A stretch of 64,000 nt of DNA from VAZQ01 sp963840535 (GTDB taxonomy: Bacteria > Pseudomonadota > Alphaproteobacteria > Rhizobiales > Xanthobacteraceae). Below the pieces are notes generated by a model, which was not told the origin of the DNA, did no database searches, and saw nothing but the letters and a program-made list of their open reading frames with translations. The stretch spans positions 124,001 to 188,000 of the forward strand of contig CAWIZJ010000043.1 in NCBI GenBank assembly GCA_963840535.1, in the 5' to 3' direction. The translations under genes were made by a program, and so were the position numbers. How positions within the stretch are numbered: the stretch's first letter is position 1; each line of letters opens with the position of its first letter. Shown here one piece after another: positions 1 to 8,297 of the stretch.

Positions 1-1266
1 GTTGAGTCTTTCCCACCACCGCTGATACGGGCAACGGGACGAGCTTTGCGCCGGCAAACGTCAGCGCGGCGAACGCAGCGGTTGCCCTGGTCGGCTCGCT
101 GGCGGACTGCGAGGGGGCGTGCGCGGGCTCGGCCTGCGGAGCGGCCCTGACCGTCAGGGTCTTCACCAACAGAGGCTTGATCGGTTCGGTCGATCCCGGC
201 GTAACCCCCTGCAGTGCCCCGGTGGCCGCCGGGGCAGCCGCCGATTCGGCCCGCGCGGGGGACGACAGCAGCCGAACCGGCATGCTGGTCGGGCTGGCGA
301 CGGCAACCCGCTGCTCGGCCTTACCCTCGGCCTTCGGCTCCGGCGTCGAGCCGGGTCTGGGCTCGGCCTTGGCGACCGCGTTTTCGGTCTTCCGCCTCTC
401 TGGCTTCGGCGATGATCGATGCGGTGCGCTTGGTGGAGGCCGCCGCGATCTTGTCGCTGATGAGCTCGCGCATACGCTCATCGCGGCTGCCGGCGCTACT
501 GCCGCCCATGACCACCGCAACGAGGTGGCGATTCCCGCGTCGCACCGAGGTGACGAGGTTGAAGCCGGATGCGCGGATATAGCCCGTCTTGATCCCGTCG
601 ACACCATCGACACGTCCGAGCAGGCGATTGTGGTTGCCGATCGAGCGGCCGCGGAAGGTGAACGAGCGCATCGAGAAATACTTGTAGTATTGCGGAAAGC
701 GTTCCTGGACCGCGCGTCCGAGGATGGATTGGTCTCGCGCGGTGGTGACCTGATCGCCGTCGGGCAGGCCGGATGCGTTGCGGTAGACGGTGCGAGTTCA
801 TGCCGAGCGCGAGTGCCTTGCGGGTCATCAGCTTGGCAAATTCGTCCTCGTCGTCCGCGATCGCCTCCGCGACGACGACCGCGGCATCGTTTGCGGACCG
901 CGTGACGATGCCCTTGATCGCATCCTCGACCGAGATGGTGCTTCCGGGCTTGAGACCGAGCTTGGTCGGTGACTGATCGGCCGCTTCCTCGGACACTTTC
1001 AGTAGAGAGTCGAGCTTGAGCTTGCCGGCTTCGAGTCGCTCGAACAGCAGATAGAGCGTCATGATCTTGGTGAGCGATGCCGGATGCCGCCGTGCGTCCG
1101 GATTGGTGGAATGCAGCACCTTGCCGGAATTGGCATCCACCACGATGTCCGCGTAAGGCGCAGCGCGGCTGGAATTGCACGATAGCGAAAGAACAGCAGC
1201 CCAGGTGGCAAAACCGAACATGCCCCATCGAAGCCCGTGACGGGCTCCGGTCCGGATCCGCAGCAT
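1..1266 (-). pseudogene. dacA: D-alanyl-D-alanine carboxypeptidase (PBP5/DacA-like), frameshifted and running off the window start
   Basis: This is a periplasmic penicillin-binding peptidase that trims the terminal D-Ala of peptidoglycan stem peptides. The first frame starts at 1266 with a signal-peptide-like hydrophobic stretch, then SLTK (residues 64-67, catalytic Ser and Lys) and SAN (124-126). After ALGMNSH, near 790, that frame turns to nonsense. The family sequence continues in a second frame, where YRNASGLPDGDQ and the third motif KTG (about 590) are readable. A second shift near 380 moves coding into a third frame, which reads a Pro/Ala-rich tail down to base 1, including PIKPLLVKTLTVRA. 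Each frame alone is truncated; together they look like one full-length protein. The gene is divergent from the phasin gene. Either it is dead or the assembly has two indels here. The family call is secure. Confidence 0.85.
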
Positions 1267-1542
1267 GGTATTCCCCCGTCCTCGTTCCCCTTAAGCGCTC
1301 TGAGCGGAGCGCCGACACCCCTGTCGTTCCGAGGTGGAATGATTGGACGGATCAAAAGAGGCAGTTTTCTGAATTTTTCCGGCCTTTTTTGGCGCCGTCC
1401 CATCCCAGCTACGGGCAGTTCGGCCTCGGTTTGAGGCTGTCGCGGCCCGTACAGCCACATCCACGACGCTAGTCCGCATCGATTGCAGAACCGTTAAACC
1501 GCAATCCAGGGCGGGCACGCCATATTGCGATGCAAAAAGACC

Positions 1543-1571
1543 TTGACATTTTTGTGCACTGCAACATATAG
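1543..1571 (+). promoter_or_regulatory. Phasin promoter with a palindromic operator inside the spacer
   Basis: There is a TTGACA -35 box at 1543-1548, a 17-base spacer and an ATATAG -10 box at 1566-1571, upstream of the phasin start at 1655. The spacer contains TGTGCA-C-TGCAAC (1553-1565), an almost perfect inverted repeat. PhaR-type repressors of phasin genes bind TGCA-rich palindromes, so this is a plausible PhaR operator. That assignment is inference. A related perfect palindrome lies at 30087-30099. Confidence 0.6.
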
Positions 1572-1654
1572 CGTCCGTGCCGGCAATTCTGACCGGTACG
1601 TGCAGGCAAGATCAGGACAAGCAATCGGCTAGGCTGCCGGGAAAAGGTCAGGAC

Positions 1655-1993
1655 ATGGTCAAGAACATCGATGATATGCAGCAACTTGGTAAGGACAATA
1701 TGGATGCAACGCTGAAGTCCTTCGGCGCGCTCTCCAAGAGCATGCAGGCGATCGCAGTGGAGATGGCGGACTACTCGAAGAAGGTATTCGAGCAGAGCAC
1801 CGCCGCGACCGAGAAGCTGATCGGCGCCAAGTCGCTGGATAAGGCATTCGAGGTGCAGAGCGACTACGTCAAGAGCTGCTACGAAGGCTTCGTCGCCCAG
1901 GCGACCAAGCTTGGCGAGCTCTACGCCGATCTCGCCAAGGAGGCCTACAGGCCGTTCGAAGGTCAGTTCGGCAAGTTTGCGTCGGTGAAGTAG
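1655..1993 (+). CDS. Phasin family protein (112 aa)
   Basis: Phasins are small amphipathic helical proteins that coat polyhydroxyalkanoate granules and control their size and number. The chosen start is ATG at 1655 (MVKNIDDMQQLG), preceded by the purine-rich sequence aaaaggtcaggac; an upstream in-frame start at 1577 would add residues unlike the family. The product is almost wholly helical and Cys-free, rich in Lys, Ala and Glu. It has the typical phasin_2 pattern: MQAIAVEMADYSKK, then heptad-like segments to a short basic C-terminus. Length fits the family. It has its own promoter (1543-1571) and a terminator-like hairpin (2022-2041). No phaC, phaR or phaZ gene is present in the window. Confidence 0.9.
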   Translation: MVKNIDDMQQLGKDNMDATLKSFGALSKSMQAIAVEMADYSKKVFEQSTAATEKLIGAKSLDKAFEVQSDYVKSCYEGFVAQATKLGELYADLAKEAYRPFEGQFGKFASVK

Positions 1994-2021
1994 TCGGCGA
2001 CGCGACTGCGATTGCAGAAGA

Positions 2022-2041
2022 GCCCGGCTGCAAGGCCGGGC
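2022..2041 (+). terminator. GC-rich hairpin after the phasin gene
   Basis: GCCCGGC and GCCGGGC flank a six-base loop about 30 bases after the phasin stop. No strong T-run follows, so it may be a weak or Rho-assisted terminator, or only an RNA-stabilising hairpin. Confidence 0.5.
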
Positions 2042-2077
2042 CGCACGATCGGCGAGCGGGTGATCGCCGCTAATTGA

Positions 2078-2426
2078 CTATTCGCAGGTTCTTGGCGATC
2101 GAGGTGAACACGCTGTTGAGGACGTTCTGCACGTTCGCGCTCGGCGCGTTGTCCTGGATGTCATACGGGTCGGTGCGATCGCGCACATAGCTCTTCCCAG
2201 TGATTCTTCAGTTGGTGCTGTTGCAGCTGGTACCGCTCTGCGAGCGCGAGGCCATCTGCAGGCCAATGGTGACCTTGGTGTTGCCGCCGGCACCCATTGC
2301 ATCGACCTTGGCGTTCGGCGCCGCCCATTCGGTGGACGGAGGCATCATCGCGGCCGGACACAGCCGCGGCTTGATGCACCCGGAATTTGATGGCCGGGCG
2401 CATGGGCACACCCGAATCGAGAGCAT
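2078..2426 (-). pseudogene. Hypothetical gene interrupted by an in-frame TGA
   Basis: One minus-strand frame reads from ATG 2426 through GAGGNTKVTIGLQMAS, meets TGA at 2205-2207, and continues in the same frame as GKSYVRDRTDPYDIQDNAPS to a stop at 2078. The C-terminal part (QNVLNSVFTSIAKNLRIVN) looks like real protein. This suggests one reading frame with a single nonsense change (for example from CGA or TGG) rather than two genes. The N-terminus is unclear, because a stop lies just upstream of 2426. No family is recognised. It could be a small exported protein that lost its front. Confidence 0.35.
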
Positions 2427-2841
2427 TTCGCGCAGGCGTCGATGCGGTCACGACCCCGGGCGCTGCGGAGCAACGCAACGGACCGAAGGAGCGCGATCGC
2501 GTCCGCCTTCGACCCGATCGGTGCACACAGATCGCGCTTCCGTTTCGACTTTGGGTTGCGGGGCGCGTGGTGCGGTGCCCGGACCCGCGCGGGCTGGCCA
2601 ATTTCCAGTTTGGTGAAAGCAAATCCGCAAGTTTCCGATTGGATTGCCGCGATTTGTCCGCAATTGAGTCGCGATCGTTGGGCCGGACGGCACGGGATTT
2701 GCTCACAAAAACGTACGGGGATCCCCTCCTGATTCGGGGGATACTGCGATCTGGAACCGGGGCGATGCCGTCACTAAGATAGAGTGCCTGTATTGGCGTA
2801 TCGCGCCCAAATGCTGCCATGCCCTGACCCGTAAAGTAACC
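2427..2841. other. Gene-free stretch before clpS
   Basis: All open frames here read as compositional artefacts (Arg/Pro/Ser-rich). It probably holds the clpS promoter and the lost front of the 2078-2426 gene, but no clear sites were found. Confidence 0.4.
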
Positions 2842-2888
2842 ATGAGCCGAAGATCGAGCCAGTCCACCGTCATCGCCGGAAGCCTTGA

Positions 2889-3233
2889 TCCAGGCCGCGT
2901 CTGGGAGACGACACCAACAAGCGCCGGGGGCCGGGATCGCCCGGCACTGCGGTCATCACCAAGACGAAGCCGCAGACCAAGCGGCCGAGCCTCTATCGCG
3001 TGCTGCTGCTGAACGACGACTACACGCCGATGGAATTCGTGGTCCACGTACTGGAGCGGTTCTTCAACAAGGACCACGAAGCCGCCCATCGGATCATGAT
3101 GCACGTGCACCAGCACGGCATCGGTGAGTGCGGGGTGTATACCTATGAAGTGGCGGAAACCAAGGTGACACAGGTCATGGACTTCGCCCGCAAGCACCAG
3201 CATCCTCTGCAGTGCGTGATGGAAAAAAAGTGA
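2889..3233 (+). CDS. clpS: ATP-dependent Clp protease adaptor ClpS (start unclear)
   Basis: ClpS binds the N-domain of ClpA and delivers N-degron substrates to ClpAP. The frame is open from 2889 and reads GTAVITKTKPQTKRPSLYRV, then LLLNDDYTPMEFVVHVLERF, HVHQHGIGECGVYTYEVAETK, and the C-terminal hallmark HPLQCVMEKK. The NDDYTPMEFV motif and the acidic and His residues of the N-degron pocket are present. No ATG, GTG or TTG lies in frame between the stop at 2886-2888 and a GTG at 3000, which would remove the conserved GTAVITKTKP segment. A frameshift from an upstream ATG such as 2842, or a non-standard start, is therefore likely. It lies 58 bases upstream of clpA, an arrangement conserved in the group. 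Confidence 0.88.
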   Translation, partial: SRPRLGDDTNKRRGPGSPGTAVITKTKPQTKRPSLYRVLLLNDDYTPMEFVVHVLERFFNKDHEAAHRIMMHVHQHGIGECGVYTYEVAETKVTQVMDFARKHQHPLQCVMEKK

Positions 3234-3291
3234 CAACAGTGGAAAAGCGGGAACGTCGGGGCCATATCATGTGTTACCAAGAGACCTGAAC

Positions 3292-5718
3292 ATGCCCACT
3301 TTCTCGCGCAATCTCGAGCAGTCCCTCCATCGCGCGCTGGCGCTCGCCAACCAGCGCCACCACGAATACGCCACGCTCGAGCATCTGCTTTTGGCGCTAC
3401 TCGACGATCAGGATGCCGCAGCGGTGATGCGTGCGTGCAACGTCGATCTGGACAAGCTGCGCCGCAGCCTCACCGCCTATCTCGAAAGCGAGCTCGAGAA
3501 CCTGGTGAGCGACGGCAACGAGGACTCCAAGCCCACCGCCGGGTTCCAGCGGGTCATACAGCGCGCCGTCATACACGTTCAGTCATCGGGTCGCGAGGAG
3601 GTGACCGGCGCCAACGTGCTGGTCGCGATCTTCGCCGAACGGGAGAGCCATGCCGCCTACTTCCTGCAAGAGCAGGACATGACGCGCTACGATGCGGTCA
3701 ATTACATCAGCCACGGCATCGCCAAACGTCCTGGCATGTCGGAGGCGCGTCCGGTGCGTGGCGCCGACGAGGATACCGACACCAAGACCGGGGACGAGTC
3801 CAAGAAGAAGGGCGACGCGCTCGAAGCCTATTGCATCAATCTCAACAAGAAGGCTCGCGAAGGGAAGATCGATCCGCTGATCGGGCGCGCAGCCGAGATC
3901 AACCGCACAATCCAGGTGCTGTGCCGACGGCAGAAGAACAATCCGCTGTTCGTGGGCGATGCCGGCGTCGGCAAGACCGCGATCGCCGAGGGGCTGGCCC
4001 GGCGCATCGTGCACGGCGAAGTACCGGACGTGCTCAAGAATGCCACCGTGTTCTCCCTCGACATGGGCACGCTGCTGGCCGGAACGCGCTATCGCGGCGA
4101 CTTCGAGGAGCGCCTCAAGCAGGTGATCAAGGAGCTCGAAGCCTATCCCGGCGCGATCATGTTCATCGACGAGATCCACACCGTGATCGGGGCCGGCGCC
4201 ACCTCGGGCGGGGCAATGGACGCCTCCAACCTGCTCAAGCCGGCGCTCGCCTCCGGCACGCTGCGCTGCATCGGCTCCACGACCTACAAGGAGTACCGGC
4301 AGTATTTCGAGAAGGACCGTGCGCTGGTGCGCCGGTTCCAGAAGATCGACGTCAACGAACCGACGGTTCCCGACGCGATCGAGATCCTCAAGGGCCTCAA
4401 GCCCTATTTCGAGGACTATCACAAGCTCAAGTACACCACCGAGGCAATCAAGGCGGCGGTGGAGCTGTCCGCGCGATACATCCACGATCGCAAGCTGCCC
4501 GACAAGGCGATCGACGTGATCGATGAATTGGGGGCGGCGCAAATGCTGCTGCCCGAGAGCCGGCGCAAGAAGACGATCGGCATCAAGGAGATCGAGACCA
4601 CCATCGCCACCATGGCGCGGATCCCGCCGAAGACCGTGTCGAAGGACGACGCGGCGGTTCTGCAGCATCTCGAGCAGACGCTGAAGCAGGTGGTGTACGG
4701 CCAGGACAAGGCGATCCAGGCCCTGTCCGCCTCGATCAAGCTCGCACGCGCGGGCCTGCGCGAGCCGGAGAAGCCGATCGGCTGCTACCTGTTCTCGGGT
4801 CCCACCGGCGTCGGCAAGACCGAGGTCGCCAAGCAGCTCGCCACCGCGCTCGGGGTCGAGATGATCCGCTTCGACATGTCGGAATACATGGAGCGCCACA
4901 CCGTGTCGCGGCTGATCGGCGCGCCGCCCGGCTACGTGGGCTTCGATCAGGGCGGCCTGCTCACCGACGGCGTCGACCAGCATCCGCACTGCGTCCTTCT
5001 TCTCGACGAAATCGAGAAGGCGCACCCGGACCTGTTCAACGTGCTGCTCCAGATCATGGACCACGGCAAGCTCACCGATCACAACGGCAAGCAGGTCGAT
5101 TTCCGCAACGTGATCCTGATCATGACCACCAATGCCGGGGCCGCCGACCTGGCGCGGCAGGCCTACGGCTTCACCCGCATCAAGCGCGAGGGCGACGATC
5201 TCGAGGCGATCAACCGCCTGTTCGCGCCGGAGTTCCGCAACCGCCTCGATGCCATCATCACCTTCGCGCATCTCACGCCCGAGATCATCGCCAAGGTGGT
5301 GGAGAAATTCGTGCTCCAGCTCGAGGCCCAGCTCGGCGACCGCGACGTCACCATCGAGCTGTCGGAGGAGGCCACCAGGTGGCTGATCGAGCACGGCTAC
5401 GACGAGCAGATGGGGGCCCGCCCCATGGCGAGGCTCATCCAGGAGAACATCAAGAAACCGCTCGCCGATGAGGTCCTGTTCGGCAAGCTCAAGACCGGCG
5501 GCCACGTGCGCGTCGTCGCGCTCCGCGACGAGGAAACCGGCTCGGAACGGCTCGGCTTCGAATATCTCGATGGTCCGGTGACGCCCAAGCCCGAGAAGAT
5601 CCCCGAGACCAAGCCCAAGCGAAGGAGTCCACGCCGCAGGCCGTCCGGTCCCAAGGGCGACGGCGGCGCGCCGCCACCGCGTGGCTCGGTGCCGAAGGTG
5701 CCCTTGGTCAGGGTGTGA
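3292..5718 (+). CDS. clpA: ATP-dependent Clp protease ATP-binding subunit ClpA (808 aa)
   Basis: ClpA is a hexameric AAA+ unfoldase that feeds ClpP and receives N-degron cargo from ClpS. The start is ATG 3292 (MPTFSRNLEQSLHRAL); a GTG 21 bases upstream is in frame but unlike the family. Visible elements are the double Clp_N repeat (about residues 1-150), Walker A GDAGVGKT (about 222-229), Walker B IMFIDEIHT, a second Walker A GPTGVGKT (about 503-510), a second Walker B LLLDEIEKAHPD, and the sensor-2 GAR in EQMGARPMARLIQ. After the normal end comes a basic, Pro-rich tail of roughly 45 residues that is longer than in E. coli ClpA. The frame is intact over 2.4 kb. No clpP is in the window. Confidence 0.97.
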   Translation: MPTFSRNLEQSLHRALALANQRHHEYATLEHLLLALLDDQDAAAVMRACNVDLDKLRRSLTAYLESELENLVSDGNEDSKPTAGFQRVIQRAVIHVQSSGREEVTGANVLVAIFAERESHAAYFLQEQDMTRYDAVNYISHGIAKRPGMSEARPVRGADEDTDTKTGDESKKKGDALEAYCINLNKKAREGKIDPLIGRAAEINRTIQVLCRRQKNNPLFVGDAGVGKTAIAEGLARRIVHGEVPDVLKNATVFSLDMGTLLAGTRYRGDFEERLKQVIKELEAYPGAIMFIDEIHTVIGAGATSGGAMDASNLLKPALASGTLRCIGSTTYKEYRQYFEKDRALVRRFQKIDVNEPTVPDAIEILKGLKPYFEDYHKLKYTTEAIKAAVELSARYIHDRKLPDKAIDVIDELGAAQMLLPESRRKKTIGIKEIETTIATMARIPPKTVSKDDAAVLQHLEQTLKQVVYGQDKAIQALSASIKLARAGLREPEKPIGCYLFSGPTGVGKTEVAKQLATALGVEMIRFDMSEYMERHTVSRLIGAPPGYVGFDQGGLLTDGVDQHPHCVLLLDEIEKAHPDLFNVLLQIMDHGKLTDHNGKQVDFRNVILIMTTNAGAADLARQAYGFTRIKREGDDLEAINRLFAPEFRNRLDAIITFAHLTPEIIAKVVEKFVLQLEAQLGDRDVTIELSEEATRWLIEHGYDEQMGARPMARLIQENIKKPLADEVLFGKLKTGGHVRVVALRDEETGSERLGFEYLDGPVTPKPEKIPETKPKRRSPRRRPSGPKGDGGAPPPRGSVPKVPLVRV

Positions 5719-5732
5719 GCGGGCGGGCGGCC

Positions 5733-6564
5733 ATGCCCGGCTTTCTGTGCGAGACATGCGGCAGCCAGTTCACGCCGTCGGATGAGCCGCCGCCGGAGTG
5801 CCCGATCTGCCGGGACGAGCGCCAGTTCGTGCCTCCCGGCGGCCAGCGCTGGACCACCCTCGATGCGCTGGCGCGCCGATTTTTCAACAGCTATCGGCAG
5901 CACGAGGCCGGCCTGATCGGTGATCGGGACCGAACCCAAGTTTTCCATTGGGCAACGCGCGCTGCTCGTGCGCACGCCGGGCGGCAACATCCTCTGGGAT
6001 TGCATCCCGTTCATCGACGCCGCGACTGTCGAGATCGTGCGCGGGCTCGGCGGGCTCTCCGGCATCGCGATCTCGCACCCGCACTACTACGGCAGCATGG
6101 TGGAATGGAGCCACGCCTTCGGCGGTGCGCCGATCCACCTGCACGCTGCCGACCGGCAATGGATCATGCGCCCCGATGCGGTCATCAAGCTGTGGGACGG
6201 CGACAGCTTGCCGCTCGCGCAGGACGTGACGCTGATCCGCTGCGGCGGCCACTTCGCCGGCGGCACCGTGCTGCACTGGGCGGCGGGCGGGGAGGGACGC
6301 GGCGCGCTGCTGAGCGGCGACGTCGTGCAGCTCATCCCGGATCGCAACTACGTGAGCTTCATGCGCAGCTACCCCAATATCATTCCGCTGTCGGCCCCGG
6401 CGGTGGCGCGTATCGGCAACATGCTGGAGCCGTATGAGTTCGACGTGGTCTACGGCGCATTCTTCGACCGCGTGATCCCCCGCAGAGGCAAGGAGGCGGT
6501 GCGGCGTTCGGTGCGGCGTTATATCGCTGCTATCGAGGGTGACGGAACGGCGGAGCAGCATTGA
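5733..6564 (+). pseudogene. Metallo-beta-lactamase-fold protein with N-terminal zinc ribbon, one frameshift
   Basis: The N-terminal frame from ATG 5733 reads a rubredoxin-like ribbon with two CxxC pairs (CETC and CPIC), then ERQFVPPGGQRWTTLDAL. Near 5918 coding shifts by one frame and continues as FSIGQRALLVRTPGGNILWD, then ISHPHYYGSMVEWSHAFG, RCGGHFAGGTVLHW and LLSGDVVQL, to a stop at 6564. This is an MBL-fold hydrolase. The usual HxHxDH is HPHYYG here, so the second metal site is altered, as I recall for this zinc-ribbon subgroup. Substrate unknown. The gene follows clpA by 14 bases. The single frameshift means it is broken or mis-sequenced. Confidence 0.75.
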
Positions 6565-6613
6565 GCAAAGGGGCGATTGCGTACCGGCTGCCTGTGGGGA
6601 CAGGGATACGCTG

Positions 6614-7345
6614 ATGCCGCCCGAATCCGTTCCCCCGCAACGCTCCGCTGCCGCGTTCCTGGCCGGCATTCTGGCGGCATGGCGGGCGGTGTTGGCCTAT
6701 GTCCTGGTCGCGACTTATGTCGGCATCGCAGCACTTGCGCACGATCTCGGCTTCAGCCTGTGGTGGGTCCTGGCGTCGACCCTGTTGCTGTGGGTGGCGC
6801 CGGGGCAGGTGATCCTGATTTCGGCGCTCGGTTCAGGCGCCACTGCGGTAGAGACCGCGGTCGCCGTGGGACTGAGCAGCGTACGCCTGCTTCCCATGGT
6901 CGTGTCGCTGTTGCCATTGATCAGGCAGAAGGACACACCCGTTCGCCGGCTCCTGCTGCCTGCGCATCTCACCGCGGTCAGCATGTGGATCGAGGCGCTG
7001 CACCTGCTGCCGGGCCTGCCGCGCGAGAGCCGATTGCCGTTCGCGAACGGGCTCGGGGTCGGCTTCATGGGTGCCGCCCACCTCGGGACCCTCATCGGCT
7101 ACTATCTCGTGGGCTCGTTGCCGCCGTTGTTGACGGCGGCGCTTCTTTTTCTCACGCCGATGTCGTTCCTCATCTCCACCACGCGCAATTGCCGTGTGCT
7201 GGCGGATTGGCTGGCGCTCGCCATCGGGGTGGTGCTGGGACCGCTGCTGGTGTGGTGGCAGGTGGGTTTCGACCTGCTTTGGACCGGGATCCTGGGCGGA
7301 TCGGCGGCTTACGGCATTCACCGATTGCGCGAGGCGCTCAAGTGA
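6614..7345 (+). CDS. azlC: AzlC family ABC/branched-chain amino acid export permease, large subunit
   Basis: AzlC pairs with AzlD in the inner membrane and is linked to export of branched-chain amino acids. The product from ATG 6614 (MPPESVPPQR) has about seven to eight hydrophobic segments. It carries the family-type stretch APGQVILISALGSGATAVE, followed by LSSVRLLPMVVSLLPLIR. Its length of 243 aa fits the family. The start at 6614 avoids the residues that overlap the end of the preceding gene. It overlaps or abuts azlD (7351, or GTG 7342), so the two should be co-translated. No adjacent regulator of the Lrp/AsnC type is seen. Confidence 0.9.
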   Translation: MPPESVPPQRSAAAFLAGILAAWRAVLAYVLVATYVGIAALAHDLGFSLWWVLASTLLLWVAPGQVILISALGSGATAVETAVAVGLSSVRLLPMVVSLLPLIRQKDTPVRRLLLPAHLTAVSMWIEALHLLPGLPRESRLPFANGLGVGFMGAAHLGTLIGYYLVGSLPPLLTAALLFLTPMSFLISTTRNCRVLADWLALAIGVVLGPLLVWWQVGFDLLWTGILGGSAAYGIHRLREALK

Positions 7346-7350
7346 GCGCC

Positions 7351-7686
7351 ATGTCGGAGCTCAACGCCTACGTGCTGCTCGTTCTGGTCGGCTTCCTGCC
7401 GAACGAGATCTGGCGCATGCTCGGTCTTGTCGTCGCGCACGGAATCGACGAGGACTCGGAACTGTTCCGGTGGGCTCGGGCGGTGGCAATCGCGGTGCTC
7501 GCGGGCGTGATCGCCAAGATCGTCATCTTCGCGCCCGGTGCCCTCGCGGACGTGCCGGCGCCGATCAGGCTCGGTGCGATCGCCTGCGGCTTCGCCATTT
7601 TCTTGGCGGCGAGGCGCTCGGTGTTCGCGGGGGTGGTCGCCGGCGAGATCGCACTCCTGGTCGGCGCGCTGGTCCACGGTTCGTGA
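7351..7686 (+). CDS. azlD: AzlD family membrane protein, small subunit
   Basis: This is the small partner of AzlC in a two-component amino acid exporter. It has 111 aa with four hydrophobic helices, beginning MSELNAYVLLVLVGFLPNE and including RMLGLVV and AGVIAKIVIFAPGALA. ATG 7351 is chosen. An in-frame GTG at 7342 overlaps the azlC stop (GTGA) and would add three residues, which would also give translational coupling. The function is inferred from the family and from pairing with azlC. Confidence 0.88.
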   Translation: MSELNAYVLLVLVGFLPNEIWRMLGLVVAHGIDEDSELFRWARAVAIAVLAGVIAKIVIFAPGALADVPAPIRLGAIACGFAIFLAARRSVFAGVVAGEIALLVGALVHGS

Positions 7687-7767
7687 GGCTCCCGTGCCCG
7701 TGACCGACATAATAGCTTCGGTACACGCCAGCTCGGCGCAGTACGGCCGAGCGGAAGGCAACCATGT

Positions 7768-8193
7768 TCAGCCGGTCAGCGCCGCCGTGAGCCGCCTGGC
7801 CTGCTCGGTGAGGACGTCGGGCGCCTCCTTCACGCTCGCGGGCGGCTTGAGCGCGACCCCCGCCTTGCGCGGGATGACATGGACGTGGAGATGGAATACC
7901 ACCTGGCCGCCCGCACTTTCGTTGAATTGCTGGATGGTGACCCCGTCGGCGCCGAACACCCGCACACTGACGCGGGCGATCATCTGCGCCACCTTGATCA
8001 CATGGGCGAGGTCGTCGGGAGCGGCATCGAGGATGTTGCGGGCCGGTGCCTTCGGCAGCACCAGCGCATGTCCGGGCGCACGCGGCATGATGTCGAGGAA
8101 GGCGAGCGCCTTGTCGTCCTCGTACACCTTGTGGCAGGGCAGCTCGCCACGCAGAATCTTGGCGAATATGTTGTCGGGATCGTAGGCGGGCAT
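7768..8193 (-). CDS. HIT family nucleotide-binding protein (HinT-like, 141 aa)
   Basis: HIT proteins hydrolyse nucleoside phosphoramidates or related nucleotide conjugates. ATG 8193 (MPAYDPDNIFAKILRGELP) is preceded by the strong ribosome site gagaaggagaac. The C-terminal half holds the histidine triad HLHVHVIPR, with QQFNESAGGQVV before it. Length and the N-terminal NIFAKIL pattern match bacterial HinT. It is transcribed towards azlD and divergently from nothing nearby; the FemAB-like gene lies upstream on the same strand. A longer start at 8238 lacks family-like residues. Confidence 0.93.
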   Translation of the reverse strand: MPAYDPDNIFAKILRGELPCHKVYEDDKALAFLDIMPRAPGHALVLPKAPARNILDAAPDDLAHVIKVAQMIARVSVRVFGADGVTIQQFNESAGGQVVFHLHVHVIPRKAGVALKPPASVKEAPDVLTEQARRLTAALTG

Positions 8194-8297
8194 CGGGTTC
8201 TCCTTCTCCCGTCCGATCTGGCAAGCAAGTCGTCGCAAACGTCAAGCCGGCAGGCAACGCGACCATCCGGCCGTGCGAGAGCCGAGACACTGCCGCC

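Noticed and set aside
2205..2207. Selenocysteine recoding at an in-frame TGA
   Set aside because: No SECIS-like hairpin or selenoprotein family context; a nonsense change or sequencing error is simpler.
3583..5757. Long minus-strand open frame opposite clpA
   Set aside because: Clean ClpA on the plus strand explains it; the antisense translation is low-information and Leu/Gly/Asp-biased, typical of a shadow in high-GC DNA.
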